This document shows positions 20,043 through 31,303 of a DNA stretch of 64,000 nt, one piece after another. The DNA is from Candidula unifasciata (Eukaryota; Mollusca; Gastropoda; Stylommatophora; Geomitridae). The stretch is from the NCBI GenBank assembly GCA_905116865.2, contig CAJHNH020008433.1:161001-225000 (forward strand), in the 5' to 3' direction. The number at the start of each line of letters is the position of its first letter. Positions within the stretch are counted from its first letter, which is position 1. A model generated the notes under the pieces. It was not told the origin of the DNA. It saw nothing but the letters and a program-made list of their open reading frames with translations, and did not search any database. The position numbers and the translations under genes are program-made.

Positions 20043-20352
20043 CTGATAAAATTTTGTGATGATATATTCAGAGCTCAGTTCTGCTGGTAAAAATAGCCTT
20101 AAAAATGTCCAGTATTTTAAGAGGCAGGTTGCTGTAATATGCACACCTTTGGTTGCCACTTGGAATTATTGCAAGGTGGTACATTCTTACAGTTTACTTT
20201 CATGAATATGTTCTGATGATAGTTTCAGAGCTGAATTCTGCAGGTAAAACGTCCTAAAACTGTCTGACAGCGTTTGAGGCAGGTTGTTGTAAATACATAA
20301 AGTTGGTTGCCGCTGGGATAGATTGCCAGGTGGTACATTCTTGCAGTTTAAA
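20043..20352 (+). repeat. ~155-bp tandem duplication in the probable Yap 3' UTR
   Basis: Two diverged copies share the order: TGATGATA...TTCAGAGCT, GAGGCAGGTTG, TTGGTTGCC, and GGTGGTACATTCTT followed by ACAGTTTA or GCAGTTTA. The blocks CAGGTTG and GGTGGTACATTCTTRCAGTTT are the best kept. Confidence 0.8.
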
Positions 20353-21102
20353 TTCTCATATATCTACAATTTTAATAACTTTCTAAAAGAATCCTGGGGA
20401 GGGGGAGGATGTGTACTTATAATGGTTGTGTTTTACTGAAGAATGTCATCAAGAATTACCTTTCTCACCTGTACATACCTGCACTTGGAGCTTCAGCATT
20501 CACATGTTCATAGTTTCTGACATTGTAGCATACAGTGAATGAAGATATTCATATAGTGAATTTATATATACAGATATATCGTTTATTTTTTTAAAATCTC
20601 TATACTTTTTACTCCCCCACTCCCTCCCTCCCCTCATGTTGTGTTGACATTTTATACAGTGATTATTTTTCTGTGTTGACTTGAGCCGCCCTGTTTGTGT
20701 ATTTGTGTGTGTGTGTGTGTGTTTGGATGTTGCTGAACCATTTGAGGCATTACATTTTTTGTTTGCTGTGGAAGGCCAGTGAGTAGTGTTTGTTGCGCCA
20801 GTTGGCTCATGTACAGGCTGTTGTCGTGTGCCTGTTTTTGACCAGTTTCTGACTGGATAGAAATGTATCTCTGTGGTTGCCTGGTTGGTTTTTTGTTTTA
20901 TAACCGTGGATTTGAAATATGTTGCAAACAGAAGCTCGATTTGATATTACCTGCTTCCCATGTTGGGTTTGTCTTCTATGCACAGTTGTTACACTTATGG
21001 TTGTTGTATTTTTGCCAAGCTGAGTGTCCTTTGGGGTCATTTACATTTTTTTCTTCTTCAGATTTGCCCAGTATATATGGACATGCCTCAAATGTTGAAA
21101 GA

Positions 21103-21500
21103 AATAAAAATAAACATACAAGTCACTGCTTTATCAGTCAATAAATGTGATACGTGAACCTGCTGTGTACACACAAGATATCTCCCTGACACTTGTGTAC
21201 AAATAAATATGTGGAAATATCTTGATTTATTATGCTCTCTGTTTGTTGCCTGCTCCTTTTGTACCCGCAGGACTGTTTACTTTATTGTTTGTGAACACTA
21301 TACATTGTCATTACTTTTGAATGTAATAGTATCAAATCTAATGCAAATGAGAAAATATGAAATATAAATTTTTACTTGTGAGTCTTTAAAAAAAAATTTA
21401 TTGTGTAAATCGTAGTTTATCTACTAGAAATTTTGTAAATTGTATAATTTTATTACAAGTATATGAGTGTTGTATTCTGTTACAGATTTATTTTAATAAA
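21103..21500 (+). other. Candidate polyadenylation signals of Yap
   Basis: AATAAA occurs at 21103-21108, 21140-21145, 21202-21207 and 21495-21500. Those at 21140 and 21495 are followed by GT-rich sequence within about 50 bases (CTGCTGTGTACAC; GGTTGTTAGC). Another AATAAA lies near 22067. Which are used is unknown. Confidence 0.45.
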
Positions 21501-22259
21501 CCTTTCAGAATCGTGAAGCTATGGTTGTTAGCAGTTTTGATAAAGGGTTGTGATTTTCAAATATAAATTGTGTAGTGAAAAAAAAAAAGATGTTACCATT
21601 CAATAACGTAGTTACAGATTTATTGTAAAATAGTTACTGTGTGTAATATTTATGGTTTTGTTGTAGAAGAGCTACAGTATGTAGTTTTGTTGCTTTTGTT
21701 ACAGGAGAGCTAGTGTTTCACTTTGAATACAGTTCCAGCAGCAGCAACTGCTGCTTTTTAATTTGATGTTGGGGGGAGGGGGGGGGGGGGGGGTTATTTC
21801 AGAAGGAAATCATTTCTGACACAATTTTAAAATTAATTTCAAGAAATTTAAAAGAAACAAAGGATAACTGTAAACATTTATTATCTAAATTGATAAAGAA
21901 GTAAATTTGTGTCAGCATGCAAGTAATGAAAATATTTTTATTTCCACATTCATATTATTGACAAATATGTGTATGTGTTACTTAGTGCTTAGAGCTGTCT
22001 TGTCTTGTTGTAATTGAAACTTATAGCATTTTAATTCAAAGTTCATATTCAGCATATATTATAAGCAATAAAAATGTGTTGATATCTCTTTATAGGCCTT
22101 TTATTGTCCTTCTCTTTTTGTCTGGGAGTTGCACATGTTTGTATGTAGCATCTGTAATTACAACTCTTGTTAGTGCAACTCTTTATTTCTTCATGGGGCA
22201 TAAGCCCTCAAGCAGCTCATGGCAAACCTGCCTTAATTGTACAATTGTTCCTTATTTCT

Positions 22260-22480
22260 TTGGATTCTGCGAGTTGATGTTTTTACGGGCTGGGGTAGCC
22301 AGCCACTTACACCAACCCTGCCTCTTCGTGCGACAAGCTTCATCCAGTACTGTGTTTCAGCTTTGTTTCCCCATCAGCCCACTGGAACAACCCTCCTTTG
22401 TGACCTCTTATGACATGCTTCGCTGGCTACAGTGTTACTGTTTTCTGCTTCCCCTGGGGGGCTGTATAACAAACCGGCAA
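22260..22480 (-). repeat. Degenerate SINE-like core
   Basis: GTGACCTCTTATGACATGCT followed by TGGCTACAGTGTTACTGTTT resembles the family-A core (CGACTCTTACGACATGCTT ... GGCAGTGGGTCTATTCT). The 3' half differs, so it may be another SINE family carrying the same conserved core. Confidence 0.45.
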
Positions 22481-22499
22481 GTTACATTTGTACTTTAGT

Positions 22500-24430
22500 G
22501 AAACTGTTAGCGTTTGCATCTGCACGTAACAAATTTAAACTAAAAAAATAAAAACCATTTTAATGTTACAACCTGTAGACATGGCTCCGTGGTAACCTAA
22601 TGTGATCTGTGGCCACCAGAGCAGTATGTCTTCACTGTATCAGGGAATTTGTTACGATTTGTTACATTGCACACACATTGCTCCAGTAATGGAGATAAGG
22701 CGGAACGGTGTGTATGATAATGTACATAGCTGTTTTTGTTACACTTCTGTAGTCATACCTTCGTGCTGTGGTTTCATCTTTCATAAAATGTCATCATAAA
22801 TATCAACCAGGCATTTATATTCAAGCTGAATGTTTTTTTTTCCTCCTAATTTGTTTAGCATGTTTTTTTAAAAACTGGCTGCTCATTGTTACTGCAGTGT
22901 ATGAGTAGGAACTGACATGAGAACCCCCTCCCATTTGCTACATGGATCGACACTCCAGTGACTAGAAAAGCTGCTTCTTGAATGTCAAGTCAGCAGGACA
23001 AAACCCAGAAAAACCCTTTTACATTTCTAAGAATAAATTTAGGACACCCTAAAGGCTACGCAACATTTTACCCAGTTGTACTCTAAAGTTCTGGGTGGGT
23101 TCAGGATTTAGTCAGTAATAAGCAGGATATGTGTTACCACTGTTTAATCTAGGTCAGGAATTGGTTGGAATGCAAGGTTTTAATGTGTTTTCCACTCTTG
23201 GTCTTCCTGTGAACCACACTCTATGAAAGTGGTGGACTGTTTGTGTTAGCACTTTTGATGGCTGCCTCAATGCATTTAATGTATGTGTGTGCTATTGGCT
23301 TTGCCGAGACTCCAGTCTGTTTTCAGTTTCTTCACAAGGGACAGCGATGGGTATACTGTATGGTTTCTGCTGGAGCAATCAGGAGGGTGATCCATGTTTG
23401 GAACTGCAAATAACTGAATAACTTAAGTACTTTTATAAAACATTTGTCCTGCGGAGGGGGCGTGTGTCCTGTTCCGAGTTCTGAAATATTTATCTAATAT
23501 GTACCCATTTCCATCATACACACTCCCAAGCACACCCACATACTCACGCATGTATACGTGATATATGTTTTCGTTCAGTATCAACACTTGCATAGATAAT
23601 CATGTTTTCAGAGACTAATAAAAGTTCACTGTTGTATGTTGAATTTCATGACAGGAAGATGTACATTTTTTCGATTGTATTCCAATAGCCTTGTGGGCAG
23701 CGTACACTGTTTTGTTTTTTGTTTTTTGGTAAACATGTTCACCTAAAAAAAAACACAGCATATTGTCATGATGTGATGTACCCGTATCCCTTCTTTCTCT
23801 AAGGTGCTTGCCTTATACTGACCTCTTCCTGCCTCCATGACAGACTGGTTCTGTATCAGATCAGTAAGTAGTTCTAACATTAGTTGGTGTACGCATTGCA
23901 TTTGTCATTTCTGTTGCAAATTTCACACTCAACACTTTTATGGTTTTATTATTTCTGTGTGTCCATTTAAGATTACCTGGGTCTTCAAATATTTGACTAT
24001 AGTTTAACCTCTTTTGAAGAAATCTCTTGGTCATCGTAATTAACTGGTGGAATGGTTTGGCTTGTAATGCTGTTACGATCTATTGAAAAAAAAAATCTGA
24101 GGTTTTTGACATTTATACGATGTGTATGTTGTGAAATGGTTACCTGGTTTCGTTCCAAGTTGTGGAAAGAAATATTTAGATAGGAACCCCATAAAGCAGA
24201 GACAAGATGGTCTGCAAATGGCACTATTGGTAATTGCACTATTACTCACTGAGTTGAAAAATAAAAGAGGAAGTGAAGAAGAAGTGAAGAAGAAGACTGT
24301 GTGAAGATGTCAGCATCTTACAAGTAGAGTTGAGTTAGTACAGCGCCACTGTCTTGTCATTCTAATCATCTTGTGGTAAAACACAGGCTTGGTCTGCCTG
24401 CATTTTGGAATAGTGTGATATCAACACAGT
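22500..24430. other. Intergenic or distal 3' region, no gene seen
   Basis: AT-rich sequence with no exon-like block. A dispersed repeat (23150-23415) is the only structure noted. Confidence 0.5.
23150..23415 (+). repeat. Dispersed repeat E, copy 1 (related to 48660-48910)
   Basis: Shares with 48660-48910 the ordered blocks TGCATTTAATG, GCTATTGGCT, ACT(CC/GG)AGTCTGT, ACAAGG(G/A)ACA and GGAACTGCA. Two diverged copies of an unnamed dispersed element. Confidence 0.6.
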
Positions 24431-24436
24431 GAACTA

Positions 24437-24530
24437 GTCATTTAGCCATGTGGACTGTTGACACTTAGCCAATGTGAACTGTTGACACTTAGCCATGTGG
24501 ACTGTTGACACTTAGCCATGTGAACAGACA
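24437..24530 (+). repeat. ~24-bp minisatellite, about 4 copies
   Basis: Repeats of TTAGCCATGTGGACTGTTGA with the next unit beginning CACTTAGCC; units vary between TGTGGACTG and TGTGAACTG. Confidence 0.85.
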
Positions 24531-24724
24531 TATGCAAATATGTCTGTGCTGTAAATTCTTCAGGATTCATACCACAATCAGTTTTCGCATACTTTATATA
24601 ATTGCCTGGTGGGTAAAGAGATAAAGCCAGCAAATGTGTATAATTCAGTATTATGACATGAAGCTAATGCAGGATATGGTAAGGAACATTACAAAGTGTT
24701 TGCTGTCATTTTTGTTTTCTCATT

Positions 24725-24905
24725 TCACAGTTTAGTAGCCGTACGATTAGAATGCTTGGTCCTCAAGACTTGGGTTCAAATCCCTGGTGCAGTGATAAAA
24801 ATGTTTGTCGTTGGCAGTATTAAAAACCCTAACCTGCACGGCGACTGCGCTAGCTGTGTTGCCTCAAACCCCAGGCTGAACACCTCTCCTCCAACTACAC
24901 CACCC
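24725..24905 (+). repeat. tRNA-derived SINE head
   Basis: GTAGCCGTACGATTAGAATG is A-box like and GACTTGGGTTCAAATCCCTG carries a perfect B box (GGTTCAAATCC). No mature tRNA cloverleaf closes downstream, so it is read as a SINE, not a tRNA gene. Confidence 0.65.
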
Positions 24906-24909
24906 TAAA

Positions 24910-26030
24910 ACGTAAACATAGACAGTAGAGACAGCCTCTTTAAAGTGTGGATTATCGTACTTCTTATTCTTCAGTTTGATTTGTGTAATCAATTTCTGAT
25001 TAATCATGTATCATTTTTTGTTTCGTTTTTCTCTTGTTGCTCCTAGTTTTGGTTTGTTTCCTTAATTTAATTTTGTTTTATATCCAGTTTATTTTATGAA
25101 TGTGTGCTTTGCTTTACATTTTTTTAACTTCACATGCATGGACAAAGGATATATTCAACATCCCGTACACTTGTTTTTTTTGTTCTTTCGTTTTTTTAAA
25201 AATGTTGATTTGGTTTGTTCTGGTCCACTAATAAAACTTATGATACAATTTTATTACCTGGCCTTTGTCCTGTATTAAGGTAGGTTTTGAGGGGTTGTAC
25301 CCAAGAAAACAAATATAAAGAAGAAAATTCAATTTATTTTCTGGAGAAAAGAAATACAAGCATTCAAAAGTAACTTATGCAAACTTGATTTTTCAAGTAC
25401 TAATAACTTGCATGTACATTATGCATTAACACTATACACTTGTCATTTTTGTTCATTTCTGTATCTTTTGTGTTTTTTACTGCTAGATCTATATTGTATG
25501 TAATGTATCAAGGCATATATCTTCACTGTTCATTTTTAGATTTGTATCCTTTTTCTGGTTGGTTTGTTTTAAAGGAAAGCTTTTCCCTGTGTACAAAATA
25601 CATAAAACTGTGGTTTTTTTTCTGTGTATTTCTTCGAAGACAGTGGGTGAAATTTGTTGTATGCTGCTGTCTATGCATATCAATATTCAAATCACACATC
25701 ATATATGCCCTGGACACTACATCTGTCAAAATTTCACATTACTGTTATTGATTTTTCCTGCCACATAAGATCGGTGGGAGTTCCATGCTTCTTTCTGTAA
25801 CACCAGTCCCTGTATATTGGTCTATAGATTTCCTATATACTGTCATCATTAAGGGATATTGTTCTATTTATCAAACTTATATCCCACTGCATCCAGTTTC
25901 TGCCTTCTCAAGCCTTCAACTGCTCTCTTTCTTCAAGTATCAAGAGGTGAGAAAAGTAAACCCTGGCGCTGGATAGGTCACACACATTTTGGGAAAACAA
26001 ATTAAAAGTATAGCTTGAATGTTTTTACAG
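24910..26030. other. Non-coding, T-rich region
   Basis: T-rich sequence with AATAAA-type motifs and short frames without recognisable homology. Confidence 0.5.
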
Positions 26031-26140
26031 TGGAACCTACATGGCAAAAGAAGTAGAGGAAGATCTAGAGCATCACAGAGAAAGAATTAGAGATGAATAA
26101 AAAGGTTAGACCATGAAGGAAGCTACAGGAGATGTCAGAG
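26030..26140 (+). pseudogene. Small LINE relic
   Basis: WNLHGKRSRGRSRASQRKN resembles the 'W.L.GKRSRGRPR' segment near the LINE RT C-terminus, followed by stops. Very short and decayed. Confidence 0.4.
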
Positions 26141-26509
26141 GTTAGGATTGTTTGGCATGTCAGTAAGAAGTGATCTGCCTGGAAAGGAGCCTGCTTTTAT
26201 CTCATTGATTTTAGTCCTAACTCTTGGCCCTATCTGGCTTGGGTGACCACCATATCATTAGCCTTAAAGCTCCTAAGATCATGTAGTCAGACAAGCTTGC
26301 TTATCTTGGCAAGGCAAAGACAGATAGAATTCTTTCTCTGTGACTAAGTTAGCTATTGTATTTGTGGTTAAAGGTTAAAAGATAAAGTCAAGAGGATTGA
26401 CTTCATTGCACCGGGTTTGATCCTATATGGCTCAATCTCTCTCAGCAGAAAAGTTTCCCACAGTAGTAGTAGTAGTAGTAGCAGCAACAATAGCAATAGT
26501 ATTGAGGGT

Positions 26510-26885
26510 GGGGGGGGGGGAGGCTCCATGGTCTCGAGGCATGGCATCTGCCTGGAGTGCTGTAAGTCCCTGGTGAAGGCTTGGATTTTTTTCACGTAGG
26601 ACTTTTAGTAATTTCCCCTGGTCTCTGGGTAGTAAGATTGGACGCCCGTGTGTATTGTAGCACACCTAAAAAATCCCCTGGCAGTTGAAAATCGAAAAGA
26701 GTAGCCTATTGGTGCTGCCCGGGCAAAATTTAGAGATAAAAATCTACCCAAAGTATTTCGGGATCCTCGCCAATGTTACGGAGTTTATGTACTGCGCTGA
26801 GATTCTCTGGACAGGCTTGAGTTAAAAGTAGAACGGAGCACTTATGGGTTACTACCCTTGTGCCATGATGTTAATCCGTTGTTTA
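26510..26885 (+). repeat. SINE family C, sense copy
   Basis: Starts with a tRNA-like GGCTCCATGGTCTCGAGGCA head, then ACTTTTAGTAATTTCCCCTG, GGTGCTGCCCGGGCAAAATT, CCCAAAGTATTTCGGGATCC and ends around ACTTATGGGTTACTACCCTT. The same blocks occur in reverse order on the opposite strand at 50160-50545 and 62840-63200. Confidence 0.8.
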
Positions 26886-26999
26886 GTTCTAGTGGTAAAA
26901 TGTACAAAAAATTAAATGCATGTCAGCACATACATACATATAAATGCAGAAATCTCACTAGATGCTGCCACCAAGTTAGGCTCTGTTTACACTATGCCA

Positions 27000-28190
27000 G
27001 TTGTACCTTTTTACAGGATTTTTTAAAATCTTGTGAACTCTACATTTTGTGTGTATCTGCTCCAACCTTATTTTCTCGCCTATACATCTGCAAACCACTT
27101 TTTTCCCTATTCTATGGTGACCCCATTGGCTGATAGAGGCCAGTAGCTCTTGCTGTTTTTTTTTTTTTTTTTAGTTAAGTAGTGTGAAGAACTAGCTATG
27201 CTTTTAAGAACTATATGTTCAGATTTTATGGCTATGCAATCTTTATAAAGAAACAGTTAAACCAAATGATGCCAGCACATTCCAGAAATATATGGTTTTA
27301 TCTGATTATGTCTTTTGTCCAGGAAGTCTTGTGAAGCTTTTTAACTTTCCCCTCCTTTCTCCACGCTTTGAACTTAGAACCATTTCACATAATAAATGTT
27401 CGATCCATATTAATGTGTGTGTTATTACCAATAAAATGTTTTATTTAAAGCTGTATCCAGCGGATATCGTAATTGAAACTTGGTGGGCAGCCATTGTCTT
27501 GAGGTGTACAGGAAGACCTTGACACCTCTAGCATAGTTGTATTTGCTGGACAGCATTGAGACTTTTGTTCATTGTGATTGTTTGGATTATAATACTGAAG
27601 ACAGACATTGGCAGTTGGACAGGAGTACAAGGTGGATAGTCTTATGATCTATAAAGACCTACAGAAGACAGGGGAGAGAAGAGCTAAGAAGACTGGGAAG
27701 AGAGGTTTGTAATCCGTGAAGAGCTAAGAAAGGCTGGAAAAGAAAGAGAAGTCTGTGATTCACTAAGAGCACATTGTTCACAGGATAAATGTTACCTTCC
27801 ACATCTACATGGGATGTTTGTGATCTCATCCTTTGCTAGCAGTTTCTTTCTCTCAAGACACGCATGTATCCTAATGTGCTCGTCCAGTAATTCTAGTGGG
27901 TACTCTATCCCTGAAACTATGTTTACAACAGTTGGACATTATTATCCATCCTTTACCACAAGGAGGATCAGTAAGGAGTTCTGCTTTGTCAGAGTGATAC
28001 CTTGTGGCATTTTTTAAATTTCGCTGTCCTTCAGAGGACATTGTAATTAATAGCTGATGAAATATTTGGATACAACTGTTGGTTTTAATCATTTAGAAGA
28101 GTTAAATAACTTTTCATTAATCCTCAGTACATCAGTCTGTCTGTGCTCATGAGTTTGGAAATAAACAACAAGAATCAGTCAACCACTAGA
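27000..28190. other. Non-coding region, no gene seen
   Basis: Mixed AT-rich sequence with a T run near 27160. No exon-like block or repeat family was recognised. Confidence 0.45.
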
Positions 28191-28345
28191 TCATACCATA
28201 CAAGGCGTACATCCAAAGATTAAATGGATGAAGACACTAGGTAGACCATGAACAAGATGGAAGGGTAACATCAAAGAAGCTCTACAGCAGCACGATGGGT
28301 CAATGGTTGAGGCAGCCAGAAAAGCAAAAAGCAGAACCTGATAAC
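28190..28345 (+). pseudogene. LINE relic, C-terminal fragment
   Basis: After a stop, TRWKGNIKEALQQHDGSMVE and AARKAKSRT match the end of LINE RT proteins ('GRPR.RW.D.I..AL......EA...A..R..WR'). It is similar in kind to the fragment at 8379. Confidence 0.55.
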
Positions 28346-29332
28346 TCCCTCGACACTCGAATCAGTAAAACAGGAAATGAAGCAGGCACTGAATGTATAG
28401 TCTTCAAACCCCGTATGGGTTTTGGGGTGCAGTATGAGAGAGCAAAAATATAATAGACTGCCCCATAACATGTATATCATTAAAAACAAAAATTATTAAG
28501 CATCTTATGTAGGTGGCTGAAATGTGCAGATGTTGCAGTCTAGTTGCAGAGCAGCCACAGTCTAGTTGCCGAGCAGTCACAACACAGTGTGCCAACTGCT
28601 ATTTTAAGAAAATGCACGAAAAAAGAAGATGGATACCGGAGAGAAAATGTTGGCTGCAGGAGAGCTGGTTGCCTGATCTGCTAATGCTGTGATCTGATAT
28701 CTGTGAAGCCGTATCACGTCACCTGCCCACTGCTATTTTAATTGTGAGATTATCTTTGCCTAGTTGTTGCACGTTACCATACGGGCATCTTGGCATATAC
28801 TAGAACTTGATATGTAAATGGTTGTGAATATATCCTCAGAGACATCCTTTGCCTTCATACTTTCATATTTTTGTGCTCCCCAACTCTACTTCATCTGCAT
28901 TTTGTTTTTTCCCCAAGTATTGTACATAACACAGATTTGGTTTTGTTCAGGACCTCAGAGAGTTTAAAAACGTTTACAAAATTTAATAGAAAAAAACATT
29001 GCTTAACAGTAAATATTAAAATATTTGTGTACATGCACGAACATATTACATATGTATACATACATTTGACAGACATATTTGTAAACTGATACTTGCATAC
29101 ATATTACATAGACATATGAAAGGATTATTTGTTTTCTCACTCACACATGCATAATGCATACTAGATATGAGAGAAATATTTGTAAACTCACACTTTCAAA
29201 CATATTACGAATATGTAGATTTGAAAGAAATAATCTGAATCTGTCAAAGACTTTCGGCAATGTGAAATGATGTGTGGAAAACTACAGCATATTACTGGTT
29301 GTTGAAACTGTGGTTAAATATTTTTGTAGCAG

Positions 29333-29504
29333 TTAGACAAGTTCCGGGGCAGAGTAAGTGAGGTGAAGGGTTTGGTCCTCACTCACTTCCACCACAAAGA
29401 CAAATATTCAGACCCTTTAGAATGTGCGACAGCTGCCAATAATGAAATCAAGCTGCGGGTCATGAAATGGCAACATCAGTGTCCTTATAATCTGGTTTGT
29501 ATTT
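29333..29504 (+). other. Possible exon of an unidentified gene
   Basis: A good acceptor (TTTTTGTAGCAG) is followed by an open, protein-like frame reading LDKFRGRVSEVKGLVLTHFH, HKDKYSDPLECATAANNEIK and LRVMKWQHQCPYNL, then a weak donor (CTG|GTTTGT). A stronger GTAAGT donor lies inside the frame near 29353. The residue mix looks more like real protein than its surroundings, but I recognise no family and no second exon. Confidence 0.25.
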
Positions 29505-29559
29505 CCAATGTGTTTCTGTCATTTTTGCTTTCCTCTGGTACATTTATTCCTAAAACATG

Positions 29560-30820
29560 AGAAAGGAACACTCATTGACTGTTGCAGAGAGGTCTTTTAA
29601 AAAAAATAATTCAATCAATAAATATTTGGAGATTAAAAAGTCCATCTGTGCACTGAGTGATTTTAAATTTCATATAAGGAGTGATTGTAAAGTCCCCCAG
29701 ATTGGAGAGAATAAAAAGTCCATTTATAAACAGAGTGATTAACCCTGTCTGAGAAGTTGCAAACCAACAATTCCATTTGGGCCCAGTTCCAGGAGAAAGC
29801 CACCTGACTGACTTTTCTACAGTGACATGTTTTTGAGATGCATAGTTAATGCTACTGTTTGTGTTTTGCACTTGTGCAACGTTAATAAGATCAGGATATG
29901 AATATAATTACTAAAAATATCATTTAGGGGAAGTTTTTTATACTCTACAGAATAATAAAAAAAAGACCCTTACTGTATTGAATGACCAAAAATTGTCCCT
30001 GGAAAGTAATTTAACAGTATTGTTAAAATGAATGTTAACTGAGAAATATTGCCTGCCCATGAATTACGAAGCACACAAGCAGATGTGGAGAACTGTGGCA
30101 GTGCACCTTTTTTTTTTGATTTGGGTTTCTCCCTCTGAGGCTGCTTCCTAAAAGTTTGACATCATTTTTGTGTATGTTGATCCACATAGAAGACATCTCA
30201 AATAGCCTTTACAACTTTGTAAGAAATTGTGGGTTCTCTCCAGCTCTTCAAGATGGTGTCAATGCAGCCATTGAAGACAAAAGACTGTTCAATCAGCCTC
30301 AGTTTTGAATTTGTATTCGGTATGATCTTATCCATGACAAAAGTCATGCAGCCCTGGGAAAACAAGTGTTTGAGAGTCATTGAACTAGATTGATTGTTTA
30401 TAGTGATTGCAGAAGCACATCTTTTATACACTGGTATTCTGATTAAAGGAATCAGTTCCAGAAATTTACAAATTCAAAGTGGATTCCAGAATAAAGAATA
30501 TAACTTCCAGAATTCACTCGCATGGAATGAACCAGGTTTTTATTTCAAGTATACCAAACAAAGTCATGGTTTGGTTTGAGTTTAAAAGTATACTGTTGGC
30601 AATTGTTTTACACTCAAAAGGTTTGATTTTAAGCAATTCATACTGAATTATATACCATGATGTTATAATATGTAAGGCGGAGTTGATTTGGGGAAACCAA
30701 ATGTCAATAAGCAAAATAAAGACATATATATATGCATACAAAAGGAATATGTGTATCACGTGAATGGCTTGTTATGTCACTTCCATGTTTTGTGGTTTAT
30801 GTTTGTAAGTATGGAGTCTG
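29560..30820. other. Non-coding AT-rich region
   Basis: AT-rich DNA with short frames only; AAAAAGTCCAT recurs at 29636 and 29714. No gene or repeat family recognised. Confidence 0.45.
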
Positions 30821-30824
30821 CTTA

Positions 30825-31150
30825 GTATTCACTGGCTGTAAACTGCAGCCGAAAATTCTGGTTGTTCAACCAGCTTTAGATTTTGGTCTGGTTCCAGAAG
30901 TTGAGTTTTGCATCCACATCCGGTTTACAGATTTGGCATATTTGTGAGCAGACTGTTGGTTTCTCACCTCTTGGGCAGAAACACTCCATCATTGAAGGAA
31001 ACATGCCCAGCTAGTCACCTGTTGGCACATAACATGAAAAGGGGAGGGGGGGGGGCTGCGGGAGGGGTTTATTCCCACCCCCCCCCCCCCCCCCACAATT
31101 GCACACGCTAGCCTGCACATACACAATGGGGCTCCGGAAACCACACAGGG
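30825..31150 (-). repeat. SINE family A, antisense copy
   Basis: TTCACTGGCTGTAAACTGCA, AAAATTCTGGTTGTTCAACC, GTTTACAGATTTGGCATATT, CACCTCTTGGGCAGAAACAC and TAGTCACCTGTTGGCACATA follow the family-A order, with G and C runs at 31039 and 31078 and a head ending GGGGCTCCGGAAACCACAC. Confidence 0.8.
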
Positions 31151-31303
31151 AAGTATGGTGGCTGAAATAGGATAATTGTTTCCAGAAAACTAGAAGATGC
31201 CACATGCTCGTCTCTCACTCCTCAACCTCCTGATCTCCTGAAAGAACATGTTGCAAAGTCAGTTTTTTTTTTTCATTGCTACCAACAGCCTTCTCTTGTT
31301 TTT

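Larger units (their letters stand above)
18893..21520 (+). other. Probable Yap 3' untranslated region
   Basis: An AT-rich stretch of about 2.6 kb follows the stop, without SINE or LINE copies. That contrast with the flanking DNA suggests constraint or recent transcription. Several AATAAA signals lie at 21.1-21.5 kb. The real end cannot be fixed from sequence alone. Confidence 0.55.

Noticed and set aside
22076..22498. 140-codon hydrophobic + frame
   Set aside because: Overlaps SINE-core-like sequence (CTCTTATGACATGCT) and shows no conserved membrane-protein family or splice context.
24725..24800. tRNA-like A and B boxes considered as a functional tRNA gene
   Set aside because: No closed acceptor stem or anticodon arm can be drawn, and the sequence runs on like a SINE. 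The same holds for 10905-11195, 51545-51660, 52895-53010 and 62840-63200.
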